DNA of 64,000 nucleotides, taken from assembly GCA_000750105.3 (NCBI GenBank), contig JPHH03000069.1, forward strand, positions 1 to 64,000. The letters run 5' to 3'. Positions 22,650-33,179 of the stretch are shown here, in pieces. Source of the stretch: Tolypocladium sp. Sup5 PDA-1. Taxonomy: Eukaryota > Ascomycota > Sordariomycetes > Hypocreales > Ophiocordycipitaceae. Position numbers and translations under genes: made by a program. Position 1 is the stretch's first letter. The number at the start of each line of letters is the position of its first letter. The notes beneath the pieces were generated by a model. It saw nothing but the letters and a program-made list of their open reading frames with translations. It did not search any database and had not been told where the DNA came from.

Positions 22650-23951
22650 ATGTCGTCAACGCTGCTCCCGTTCCTGTACCAGACGCGGACTCTGCGGCGA
22701 GCCTTTGCGGCGCAGCCCGTGCTGGCCCTGGCCCGGCATGCCCATGCATCGCGAAAGAGCAGGACCCCCAAGCATGACAACGCCATCCCCTTCGAATGGG
22801 ACCACGACGGCGCGCAGGAGGAGCTGGGCGACGTCCCCGGGCAGCAGTCGACGATAACGCCGTCGGAGGCGGAGGTGTTCAAGGGCATCTTTGACGAAAT
22901 CGCCCAGGGTCGCATGCCAGCCGCCAAGAAGCGACCCTCGCCTGCGGATGCGACCTTTCAGAACGTCGCCGGATTGCCAGCAGACGGCCCGGAGGCGCAT
23001 CTCTCCAGCTCCTTCGGCCAGACAAACGGCATGGCCCGGTCAATTGTTGAGCAGGCTCGCGTGACGGAGTTTCGAGACAAGTTCCTGCGCCGGTACCCGC
23101 AATCACTGCGCAACGCTGCCCAGGTTGCGCTGGGGCTGTATGAGTTGGAGCCAGGCACTTCCGGACAGAGCCAGATACTGGAGCTGGATGAAGCCGACGA
23201 GAAGAAGTGGGAGGAGCGCGCGCGATATGACCGCGCCAGGGTCGAGGAGCGCGAGAGGGTCGACGCCTTGATGAAGAGCTGCGACACCGACGCTGCTCTC
23301 TGGCAGGTCATGGAGAAGGAGGTATTTTCCTTGCCAGAGAAGCTGGGCATCGTTCAAAACGCCCAAGGCAAGGCTCCAAGAGGGCGACGAGATGCCAAGA
23401 CGAAACGAAAGACGGCAAATGACAAGGACTCGGCGAGCGATGCCAACCCCGCGGACAGCGCTCTCACAACTCAGCAACGAGCCGACGAGGAAAAGCGCGT
23501 CATGGACGTCCATGGGCCGCTGTACCCGCACTTCATCAGCACCGGCCTGGCACTCTTCGATGCCGCATTCGCTCGCCCCTCGCCGTTTGCGTTTGAGATC
23601 CTCCCACGCGTCAAGACGCTGGGCCTGCCGTCATACGTGCTCGGCGTCTCGACACCCTTTTACTCGCGCCTCGCCCGCATGCACTGGAACCGCTTCGGCG
23701 ACGCCAACTCTGCGCTCGACGTCCTGCAGGAGATGAACTCTGCCGGCCTGTACGCCGACGACGAGGTCAGCGATCTTCTGGTCAAGATCCGGGACCACCT
23801 GCACGGTTGCACATGGGGCGCGCAAGGGCCGTTTGTCATGGCCATGATGGAGTCTCCGCCGTACGATGCAGCGTTGACGCAAAGACTGGAAGAGATGGAG
23901 AGGTACGCGAGGCAGTCGCTCAGGGAGCGTGCCAGTGAATACTCTGCGTGA
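22650..23951 (+). CDS. Mtf2-like mitochondrial protein
   Basis: Single-exon 433-aa protein. The N-terminus (LLPFLYQTRTLRRAFAAQPV) is Arg-rich, lacks acidic residues and fits a mitochondrial presequence. The C-terminal half carries the fungal Mtf2-like domain (YPHFISTGLALFDAAFARPS, then FEILPRVKTLGLPSYVLG and HWNRFGDANSALDVLQEM). Yeast Mtf2/Nam1 acts in mitochondrial transcript stability and its coupling to translation; the same broad role is inferred here. A charged linker with KTKRKTANDK (~260-290) separates presequence region and domain. ATG 22650 is preceded by AAA. Divergent partner is CMR1. Confidence 0.85.
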   Translation: MSSTLLPFLYQTRTLRRAFAAQPVLALARHAHASRKSRTPKHDNAIPFEWDHDGAQEELGDVPGQQSTITPSEAEVFKGIFDEIAQGRMPAAKKRPSPADATFQNVAGLPADGPEAHLSSSFGQTNGMARSIVEQARVTEFRDKFLRRYPQSLRNAAQVALGLYELEPGTSGQSQILELDEADEKKWEERARYDRARVEERERVDALMKSCDTDAALWQVMEKEVFSLPEKLGIVQNAQGKAPRGRRDAKTKRKTANDKDSASDANPADSALTTQQRADEEKRVMDVHGPLYPHFISTGLALFDAAFARPSPFAFEILPRVKTLGLPSYVLGVSTPFYSRLARMHWNRFGDANSALDVLQEMNSAGLYADDEVSDLLVKIRDHLHGCTWGAQGPFVMAMMESPPYDAALTQRLEEMERYARQSLRERASEYSA

Positions 23952-24854
23952 GGATCCACGTCACGACTTTGCGATGCACGCTTCTGGCGCCTCAACACAC
24001 ATGGATCTGTACGACTTTGTTCATGATACTGTGTGTAAATTACTGTATAATATTTCACATATGTACATCTCTGAGCACTTAATTCCGTGACACTACCTAT
24101 CTCAGCCCACGGCCTGGTCTATAAGAATATGTAGATATGAACTCATGGCCGAACTGAGCATGCTGGCGCCAGGAAGTCGTTATGTTAGCTGGGGTTTTCC
24201 ACTGACTTGTAGTGCATCCCTGCGTAATCTTGGCTTCGTGATCTAGGTGAGTGAGAGGGTATTAGTTAGAACCCCTTGGCCCAAATCCGCCGAGCCACGC
24301 CGCTGTCGATGGAACCTAGAGCACTAACCAGAGCAATCACTGCCTTTCAGGCGAGGACTCCACACCCAAGGGACCCCCGGCTTCATCGCCGCTGACGACC
24401 GTGGCCAATGCAAAGAGTATTGTCCGACGTCATGTTTAACAGCAGCAAACAATCGAGACTTGAGAAGAAGCGAGTGCAATGATGAGGGTTAGCCCCTGAA
24501 CGGTTGGGAATTAACGGTCAGGCCCGACAACGGCAAGCCCGCATCCATCAACGAGGTAGCTGTGACGGAGTGCCAGAGGGCAGGGGGTTGTTCTATGGAG
24601 TCAAGATGGGTTGCGTGGTGGGACAAGCACCGTACACATCGACCTCCTCGGACTTCGTTCTCTACCATCCGTATTTACGCCTTTCGAAACGGTGCTGGTG
24701 GACAGTGGACAGTGTCAAATATAAAAGTCACTCCCCACTAACTGAGCAATTTCTGTGCTGCCTTGTTGAATTCATCCCAAACTCCCTCTGCATAAACAGA
24801 GAGCCAGCCAAAGTCACCCCATCCGTTCCTTGTTGCCATGTAATCGGCCCCTCC
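23952..24854. other. Convergent 3' intergenic region
   Basis: Lies between the 3' ends of the Mtf2-like gene and the Hsp70-like gene. A plus-strand frame at 24504-25010 runs antisense into the last Hsp70-like exon and has no motif. I see no RNA gene. Confidence 0.5.
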
Positions 24855-27597
24855 TCATTTGACACCTGGCTTGAATGCAGAAGCGATGTTGATGCGACAT
24901 TTCTGCTTCACTTTCGAGTGGAGAATCGCACAGCCTGTCTCCCCGTCAGCCCAAGTCGCGAACTCACTGTACGAAACCCGCATCCAAGAAGCATCTTCAC
25001 AAAGGATTGACTCACATTGCAAGTCACGGTCCACGACTCGGATCACCATTGTGTAAGTTACTCTGTAATGTCGCTTGCCAAATTTCTTCCCTCGTTCGTC
25101 CACCTGCGGCTCGATCGGGAGTATCAGACCCTGATCCCGAAGATACGAAAAGTCGACCACGATCTCCCCGACCTTCTCTGCGTCTGAAATGGAGATAGTT
25201 AGTCCACGCTCAACATGAAGGAGTTATAAACCTGGGCCGAGATGCAGTACCACTGTTCTTGGGATGAGTCAATTTGTAGTGTGACTCTGTGGATGTTTCG
25301 GAGACATAGAGCTCTTCCTTGCATAACAAGGGTGCAACTGGCCAACATGCAAAGGTGTGAGTGCAAGGGAAAGGCTTGCATTGCCATTTAGGTGGGACTT
25401 CTGCGCCCTTCAAGCGCCTGATGTTAGTATGCAGTGCCTCTTCATCTCAAAGAGCAATTATGGGGACTTTTACCAGCTTCAGAATCCAGTCCACGGTCTT
25501 CCTGATGTAGGGATGTCCGTCGTGAGGATCATAACGCGGATGTACACCTTTATGTTGTTCAGGGAAATCCATGAAAGGCTCCGTGCGTATGATGCCGTAA
25601 CTGGCACGAGCTTGTCTTCGAGGTCCTTTCTCCTTGTTGCAGGCTCGGAAAACGGCGCCGGATGCTACCGCGGTAACGCTTCATCCAGTCAGTCTTGCCA
25701 AACAGTTCAGGCAAGGGCATACACACGTGTTGTCAGGGGCGATGAAATCAATGTGGTCCCCGTTGGGCTGGCAAAAGTTGTTAAGCCGGATCTGAAGGTA
25801 TTTCTTCAAGGAGATCGACGCAGCAAAACCGCCAATAAGAACAACTGTCTAAGAACTAATGTCAGTAATGATGCTACCATTTTTATTAGAGTAAGAAAGC
25901 TCATGGCTTACCCCAACTCTGGTTCCTTCTCGCATGGCCGCCCTCAGTTGATCCTCCATGAGGTCGGCGATACCACTCAATCGTTGAAGGAATATTTCTT
26001 GGATCGACTGCCTTCACAATGACTTCAGCATAGGCCGAAGCGATCTTATAGGAGTTACTTACACCGATATGGAAATACAACCGTCCTTGAAGCCTTTCGC
26101 GGCGTTGTCTCGAAGGCCGGACACTGAGAACTTTTTCTTTCCTTTTGGTATTGCTGCGTAGATGTCAAAGGATCTCTTGATTCGATATTCGAACTCGTTG
26201 ATGATAATCTTCTCAATGATCCCGTCTATGGTCTCATTTCCTTGTTCAAGGTACTTCTCCTCTGCGAGAAGTTGGTGAAGCAGCTCACGAAATCCCTGGT
26301 TGAGGAAACTGGATCCGTACAGTCCACCTTTTCAAGATGAGACTCAATGTTTATCGATGAATTTGTATGACTTACCTCCTGGTGCAACGACCTCGCGACT
26401 CAATCTCAGAGGTGTCTCATTGCTAATCGCGTAGGTGTTTGCATCCACGGTTCCACCACCTAAGCTCTAATCAGCCAGCATTCAAACGTGTTTAGGGCTT
26501 AACCTTTACCCGCATCCAAGAGAAGGAAGGTATCGCCAGTCTGGGTAAAATTTAGTAATTTGGCGCTGTTGAAGGACATTTCGTTAACTTCGTACCTTGA
26601 TAGCCCGTTTCTGGGTTAGCATGTATGCTGCCGCGGCTTCTGGCTCTGACACTATGAAGAGATTTTCAATGCTGTTGTCTTGTACTTGAACGCCCATGAA
26701 GTCTGCACGACGAATAGCCGTCGCCAATGCCGTCTGCATGTATCGACAGGCTTTCTGGCTCCATATTGCGGGAACACTGAGAACCATCTCAATACGGTAA
26801 GTGCGATCAAAGCCTTCATATTCAAGTTGGCGCTCCGTGTGTCGCAAGAGGCAAGTCAAATAGTCAGCAATGACGTCGACTGGCTCTTTGATGATTCTTT
26901 TCCTCTTCAGACTCGTGAGGGTCTTGTCCAACTCCGCTCTAGTATTTTCCGTCATGGCACTGTCGTCGAGCAAGAGCTTAAAGTGCGACAGAACTTGGTT
27001 GGTTTTGTCACGATGTGTTGCTGGTAGAGCCCTGAGTTCATGAACTTTGTAACCCCATTGAAACGTGTTTGAATCGTCAACGTCCATTGCGTCATCACCC
27101 CGATCTTCTTGCTGCCTATTTCCGACGTCTGCGCTTGACGTTTGTGCGAGGCCATTCAACGCATCGTGGATGGAGTTGGGCGGATCCGCCTCCAGCAGGC
27201 TAAGCGTCTCCTGCTCACGAAAGCGTCGATTCAAGGGATATATGACCTCAGTAGGAACCTCCTTCTTCATTCGATCATCCGGGTTAGGGTTCCAGTCATC
27301 CGGAAAGTTCTGAATCGAGCGGATGCGACTGGGATCGAGAGACTCGGAAGACTCTCCTCTATCCAAAGGCGCATATGATACGGCAGAGTAGGTTGTACCA
27401 AAGTCGATACCCACGATCAGGCGCTTTGTCGGAACCGGATCCGGATCATCCAAGAAAATATTTGCGATTGTTTCTTCAGTTTCAACAGACTGGTGAGCCT
27501 GCAGCCGCTCTGTGTCATTGAGATCATCGTGCCCAACAGTGGTCGTGGAGGCTCGCGAGAAATCCATTGTGACCGACCGGACTATCGCCCTGGGCAT
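24855..27597 (-). CDS. Hsp70-like actin-fold ATPase
   Basis: Multi-exon gene (about nine exons) on the minus strand; exon 1 is 27597-26596. The Hsp70/actin-fold nucleotide-binding motifs are visible in order: IVGIDFGTTYSAVSYA (phosphate 1), LLLDAG joined across an intron to GGTVDANTY (phosphate 2) and VVLIGGFAASISLKKYL (adenosine site). The C-terminal part has VGEIVVDFSYLRDQGLI and ends in a beta-rich tail typical of fungal Hsp70-like proteins that lack a classical substrate lid. Most junctions use GTAAG donors. One near 25390-25450 splices in frame only with a CTTGAAG acceptor nine bases past the better ATCAG, so that junction is uncertain. Start could be ATG 27597 or 27567 (better context). 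Such proteins are expanded in filamentous fungi; most are uncharacterised. It is divergent to the SANT-like gene at 27980. Confidence 0.82.
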
Positions 27598-27979
27598 AGT
27601 GGTAAATAATGAAAAATTTCCAGGCCATGCTCGTCCTTTTAATCCCGTCTGGCACTTCTTCAGGATTCTGCCGCGGGCCCTTGTGACCTCCACCGAAAAC
27701 AGCAGGTATCAGGTTCTACCCTGGCTGAGAGTGTGCCTCATGATGCAAGAGAGACGAGGCAGCCAATGGGTCTCTCGTGTTGGTTGTGAACAACCTGCAA
27801 TGCAACACAGCTGCCTAGTCAGGCGTACTCCCATTGCATATTAAATTAAGCCAAAACCATTTATGCGTTGATGAGAGGGTGTTTTAACCGCCGTGCCATT
27901 TCTGAAAAATGCCTGTCACCTTCGACGTTAACCTGCACCAACCATACCCGGGCAGAGCGGACTGCCACCTTGCCGTGCC
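27598..27979. promoter_or_regulatory. Bidirectional promoter Hsp70-like / SANT-like gene
   Basis: 382 bp between divergent start codons and no other gene, so it must carry both promoters. I do not see a convincing heat-shock element array (repeated nGAAn) by eye. Confidence 0.5.
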
Positions 27980-30056
27980 ATGGACAGAAGTCAATCGGAA
28001 AACTCGAAAAAAAGCGCAGGCCCCAAAGGCGGCCGAGTTTGGGACGCTGCTGATCGTATTGAGCTGTTGGCTTGGCTCGACCACTGCGTCGAGCGCGGTA
28101 TTCACTTCGAGTCCACAGTCATAGAGCATCTGCATAAAGCAACGGGGAAGTGGTTTTCCTGGAGCCAAATTGATGGCAAACTGCGCAGAGAATGGTATCA
28201 GTATGGGGAATGCAACGACTTTGAAGATCTCTTTGCTCAAGGCACGTCAGGCCTCAGGCCTCTTGAGGCTGAGGATGAAGACGACGTTCGACAGATAGTG
28301 TGGAGCCTCGGTCAACAATCAACTTCTCTTCCCCTCGGCAGCACGACTTCAACAGCTGAATCTCGATTCAGTTCTCGGTCAAGAGCAGACTGTGTTTCTG
28401 AGACGTCAACCCTCTCCGAACGTGCCATATCTGAGATTGACGAGTTTCTCTTTACGTCGTCGGCACCATGTGCATTCAGTCATTCCATCGCTGTTTCGGC
28501 GTCCCTAGAATCGGAGCAAGAGGTTTGTTGGACATTTATTGCACAATATTATGCAATATCGGCAGGTCCCAACTAACTCACGCCGCAGGCCGGTGCCATG
28601 ACACACACAGAACCTGAAAGACCGCCTCAAACTCAGAGTTCGAATGAAGGCGTGCGGACATATGACGATTTCCCGGATGAGATGCGGGATGTGGCCACCA
28701 TGAATGAAACGGCAGTCCTGGGGGCGGAGGCTTCGGTTCAGCTAACGGGTATCTCCAACGAAACCGTATTCAGCATGGCTCCACGTATCAAAGCTCTTGA
28801 GCGAGAATTATCAGAAAAGACGAAAATTCTAAGCGTCAAGGATATTACGCTTTTAAAGCAAGAAAGCTGCATACTAACTTTGGAGACCCGGCTGCTACAA
28901 GCCCAAAAGGAGGTGAAAGAGTTGGCAAAAAGCTCTCGCATCGCTAAAGAGCATCAAAATAACCAAGAGATGCACCAAGACCTTCGGAAGCAGCTATCAA
29001 CTCTTAAACAACAGATCGAAGATAGAGGGGAGCTCAGACAAGATCTGCAAGCCATTGATACTCACGGACTTGGCCCAACTATTAGCCAAGCTTGCGAGCA
29101 GTTTGACTTGCTTGAAGGGAATATTGCCGATGCTTGTGACTCAATGGACATAGTCAGCCCTAACTTGGAGCGTACTGGAGCTTGTCAACCAAACGAAATG
29201 GTCGACATATGGGCCAAGACAGGGTCTGGACTAACCATGGGCCAGTTGATCCAGCACAGCCTGGACCGAAACATCCACGTGGACGACGTAGTTCGGGTTC
29301 TTGCAGCTGCTGGACTTTTCGAGCTTGTCTTTGAACCCGTTTTCCCAAACATCATGGCCATAGAGTCACCGCTTCTGGATCAGTATAGGAGGCGCATTTT
29401 CACGAGATGTACGTATCGCACCTGAACACCGAAGAATCGAATCTAACACCGCGACAGATGGAAGCCATGCACTGAATCAACTTGACCTTGTTGCTCACAA
29501 GTCACTGGTGTCTAATGAAAAGTTTTTCGAAGTTGTTGTCAAAGAGAAAGCAATGTGGCTACAGGCCATATTCTCCCGCCACCTGGACATGTTTCTTCCG
29601 GCGAAGAGTCGAACTACCGGCGTGCCTGACACCTTGGACAATCCTGAAGAAAGTGGAGTCTCAATAGCGGAGGCTTTCGGGGAGACCCTCACTAAAGCAG
29701 TCACACTCAAAACCCAGCTTATTTTGTCTGACAAGTACTATCGCTTTGTTTTCTTCAAACCGGGGGATTCATTTGACTCGGAGGCAATGAACCGCGATGG
29801 CTGGAGATATGGTGGCTTTTCCGCCGGACCTTGGGGGAAGAAGCCCCAGAGACATGCCTTGGACGGTCAGACAAAGATTAAACTATGTCTCTTTCCCGCT
29901 GTTTACTCGACCGCAGCTGGTGAAAAAGCTCGCCATATTGGAGAGGGCTCAAACATCGAAGACTGCATTGCGGACTATAACAACTTTCTCACGGGCACGA
30001 TGTTGACAGAATCTCGGCCAGTAACGCTTTTGATGAAGGCGGTTGTGCTCTTCTGA
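27980..30056 (+). CDS. SANT/Myb-like domain and coiled-coil protein
   Basis: Three exons (27980-28522, 28589-29408, 29458-30056) give 653 aa with matching phases. Residues ~18-75 (GRVWDAADRIELLAWLDHCV, then TGKWFSWSQIDGKLRREWYQYG) look like the fungal Myb/SANT-like helical DNA-binding domain, with spaced Trp residues. A Ser-rich linker follows, then a long charged coiled-coil segment (about residues 250-340: ALERELSEKTKIL, LKQQIEDRGEL) and a C-terminal domain I do not recognise. Probably nuclear, perhaps a regulator that dimerises. The ATG has GCC before and G after it. Divergent orientation with an Hsp70-like ATPase may mean co-expression. The first donor (GTTTGT) is weak but keeps phase. 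Confidence 0.68.
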
Positions 30057-30326
30057 GATCATAGCGCAAGATTAGATAGCTTCTATGGCCTAGGAGTTGC
30101 ATTAGGAAGACTGGATCCAGTTTGGGCGATGGCTTAGTTAACAAGAAAAGCACTACTGGCAATACACGGCAGTTCTTATCCGCCGTGATGCCGAGCCCAG
30201 TAAATGCGGCGGCACCTCTCGCCCAATTTGGTGGGCACAACAGCGCTTCCCAGACCTGATCTGCATGTGTCATGTTACGCACTTCGTTCCGCCATATGGA
30301 GCCGACAGGGCTGCCTGTCCGGCTGT

Positions 30327-30776
30327 TCACACGTGCTGCATTCTCACGGCATTTAGGAGTCCACCCACTCTATTTGGTCGATAAGACGTCATACTCGCAG
30401 TGAAGACGACGCTACCCTTGCACTAGAGCTTGATGAACTCCCTTGCTGCCGCAATCGCACAGTTCCACGACCCATATACCTGATCCAAGGTAAATTCCAG
30501 TGCTGGTTGGTGCTTTGTGGCTCCAGAATTGGCCACCATGCCGTCAAATCGTCCCTTCTTTGCAACGATGGCGTCAAGTGCTGCATTGACGCCCTCCTCA
30601 CTCGTCACATCGCAGTGTTGGAACTCGAGTCTGCTCGGAAAGCGTTTGAGAATGGCTGCAAACTGCTCGCCTGGTTCGGAAATACCCAAGCTAAAGATCA
30701 AAGCGGCATCATTGTGAAGGCAGACTTCGGCAATACCGAGACCACTTCCCTGGTTAGCACCGGTGACTTTTAAAAT
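30327..30776 (-). pseudogene. Short-chain dehydrogenase relic (N-terminal half)
   Basis: Minus-strand frame with the SDR nucleotide-binding motif VTGANQGSGLGIAE, then CDVTSEEGVNAALDAI, the GMVANSGATKH segment (NAG motif) and AAREFIKL. An in-frame TAG (30423-30425) is followed in the same frame by CKGSVVFTASMTSYRPN, the normal continuation of the family. There is no ATG before the nucleotide-binding motif and the C-terminal half with the YxxxK site is missing. It is therefore a truncated, nonsense-mutated relic of a sorbose-reductase-like SDR. Confidence 0.7.
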
Positions 30777-30910
30777 TTGTGAGCTTGAGTTTATTGACTT
30801 TGTTTTAGTTCTTCATGAGACACTCGCTCGCAATGAGTTTGTCTCTGAAAGTCTTGCGTTGGAGCGCGTAGAATGTCAGGCCCGACGGCATACACGCTAG
30901 CAAGCCCCCT

Positions 30911-31756
30911 TCATCTTCTGACGGCAAAGACAGGCTGGACCTCAAAGCTGTGTATGTGGTTCTCGACAAGCCCTTCGCCTAGCCCTTTGTTGGCCTCCTC
31001 TATCCGCCTGTACAGGGCTTCGTCGCCGATGAATTCGCCATCCCCCAAGTCAAAGCCGCCATGCTCGTCATTCCAGAAGAACGCCTTTCCACCCTGTGTG
31101 CTCTCGACCTCCCACCGCCGCTGCACCTTCATGTCGTCTTCCTCCAACTGAAGATCCGGTTGTGCGTCGACGATAATAAACAACACTTCTACATGGAGGA
31201 ACCATTGAAACATCTCGGGTAGTGTGGCGGCCTCACTCCGGAGCAGCGCCTCAGGCACGGCGATGCGCGTCGGGCCCAGACCACTGCCGACAGTCCGTTC
31301 AAAGAGATCCGGTTGAAATAGTCGATCGTAAGGTTCGCAGCAAAAGTCATCCCATTTGTCAAGTGAAATGTATAGCGTATCCTGCATTAGGTCAAACGGG
31401 CGCACGAAGACATGGCACTGTCTATCCTCGCGGAAGCGCATCTCGATACCCTGTTTGCGAACCCAAGCTAAGGCGATGCCACGGGCCTCGTGGTTGACGA
31501 AGACTAGCGGTACCTCGACTTGGACATGGTCTAATAAGTCGTGACGGAACTCCAAGTTCAAATTGGACTCGTCATCAGCGTCATACCCCTCGTCGGATTT
31601 TGATAGGCGTCGGGGGCACCAACACCCTTTTCTGTAGAAGTACAAGGCTGGCCCGTCTTTGTCAGGTAGGGCGTCACGCCATATCTGGTTGCGCAGCTCC
31701 GAAGGCAGGCTCGAGAAGCGAGGGAATGTGAAGGAGTTGGTTGCCGCTGCTGCCAT
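30911..31756 (-). CDS. 2EXR-domain protein
   Basis: Single-exon 281-aa protein. The N-terminus has the 2EXR pattern FPRFSSLPSELRNQIWRDAL and later VPLVFVNHEARGIALAW. The C-terminal half is acidic, with WEVESTQGGKAFFWND. Function unknown; this family is large in filamentous ascomycetes. ATG 31756 sits 13 codons before the conserved motif; the frame is open upstream but that part is unrelated to the family. It lies between two SDR relics, in a decaying neighbourhood, but has no lesion itself. Unlike the 2EXR gene at 7488, it has no coiled coil. Confidence 0.75.
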   Translation of the reverse strand: MAAAATNSFTFPRFSSLPSELRNQIWRDALPDKDGPALYFYRKGCWCPRRLSKSDEGYDADDESNLNLEFRHDLLDHVQVEVPLVFVNHEARGIALAWVRKQGIEMRFREDRQCHVFVRPFDLMQDTLYISLDKWDDFCCEPYDRLFQPDLFERTVGSGLGPTRIAVPEALLRSEAATLPEMFQWFLHVEVLFIIVDAQPDLQLEEDDMKVQRRWEVESTQGGKAFFWNDEHGGFDLGDGEFIGDEALYRRIEEANKGLGEGLVENHIHSFEVQPVFAVRR

Positions 31757-32489
31757 GGTCTTGGGGATGTCTAACTTATGCGGGTATGTGTGAGTAAATG
31801 AAAGAGTCCCCATGGGGCGACGGATGACGACGGGAAATTTCCAGCGGGGCACTTGCGTGGTGTGGCGGTGTGGCCTGGTACTTCGTAGCTCGGCTTTAGA
31901 TAAACTATGCAATAACGGTGCGGCCATTATAAGTAATAACGGAGGAACGGATCCCGGGGTGGGCTTGGCAGGGTCCTGCTCTCCGTGCCCCAATGCCCTC
32001 TGCCCACCCACCTAGGAGTGGAAAGCCGGGCTGAGCCAGCTAGAAGTTTGCCGAGCCGCTGCTGATGCTGATGCCCTGAGAGCCAGCTCGCTGATATCAC
32101 ATATCACATGTAGGAAGTATGGGGAGCGCTTCCGAGATCCGCGCTAGGGCGATTCACTTGTCCACCGTCTCACCACGACAGATGATCGCTGTGCCTGGTG
32201 TGCTACAGCTGACGTTGTTTTGAGATTCCACTGTGTACACAAAGTTCCTATTTCTACAAATGGTCTTGGGCAGCACGTAGTGGGTAAGGCCGATCGCAAG
32301 GAAGCCGTCCAGTCTGGCAACTATGGACAAATACGTGGGCATCTTTAGGGGCTAGCAATTATTAGCATGCGACTCCTTTCGAGCACACTGTGGGGAGCGT
32401 TGTCATCTGATTCATTTTTATATCGTTCATTCAATTGGAGGAAAGTGAAAGACGTTGAGTGTATTGCGCTATGCCGTAGAACAATATTA
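31757..32489. other. Intergenic upstream of 2EXR gene
   Basis: Promoter region of the 2EXR gene and 3' flank of the second SDR relic. No supported coding sequence; short frames have no motif. Confidence 0.45.
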
Positions 32490-32885
32490 ATCTTTACAAA
32501 GGCTCCATGCTTCTCTAGGTCATCCTCCGTCCCGTCCCACAGTTTCTTACCCATATACTCATCCTTTGCGTAATACTTGTTTCCGGGATTGATGTGTCCC
32601 ACTGGAACGCAATACGCCCACAAGGTCCTTTTTCTTCGCGGCGGCTGCGGCCCATAACTCGTTATGAGCTCCAGGAGGGATTTGCGTGCCAACAGCATCC
32701 AAGAACTTCGAATTTAGCCGCCCGAGAGTAGACCGGTCATTGGTTGGGTTATAAAGATCTGTAATAATGACACCAGGATGAACGGAGATTGAAGTAAGCG
32801 ACGGATAGCGCCGTGCAAGTTTAGCTGCGAATGAAATTGGCTGCTTTGGATGCGCCGTATCAAGTGTTCGGGTCGGCCTGGTTGA
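32490..32885 (-). pseudogene. Short-chain dehydrogenase relic (C-terminal half)
   Basis: Minus strand. One frame reads AKLARRYPSLTSISVHPGVI, ITDLYNP and GAHNELWAAAAAKKKDL. The family continuation (YCVPVGHINPGNKYYAKDEY, then GKKLWDGTEDDLEKHG) is in another frame, the switch lying near 32604-32622. So a one-base indel breaks a retinol-dehydrogenase-like SDR. The nucleotide-binding half is missing upstream. It belongs to a different SDR subfamily from the relic at 30327, so the two are not halves of one gene. Confidence 0.65.
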
Positions 32886-33179
32886 GCTTGAAAAATGCTT
32901 AATAAAAGACTCAGGGTGTATTGAGTTATGGGCGAATCTTATACCCGTAATGCATTATATATGATGTAGCTCGGATATTAGCACGAAACGCAACAACCAA
33001 CCAGAGTGATGCGCCGTCCGCCCGTACCGACTTCTGCCGCGTAAGTAAGCTTGTTAGGCCAAGCTTGATTCGTCATTAGCACCTTCCTGGCGGCGATGAC
33101 CGCTCCAACCCGCAAGTCCCTCAGTTCGGCAACACTCATTGCACTCTATAACCACAGCAAGGACGACATTCCCGGGGCG

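Noticed and set aside
24504..25010. 168-codon plus-strand frame
   Set aside because: Antisense to the last Hsp70-like exon, which has clear family sequence.
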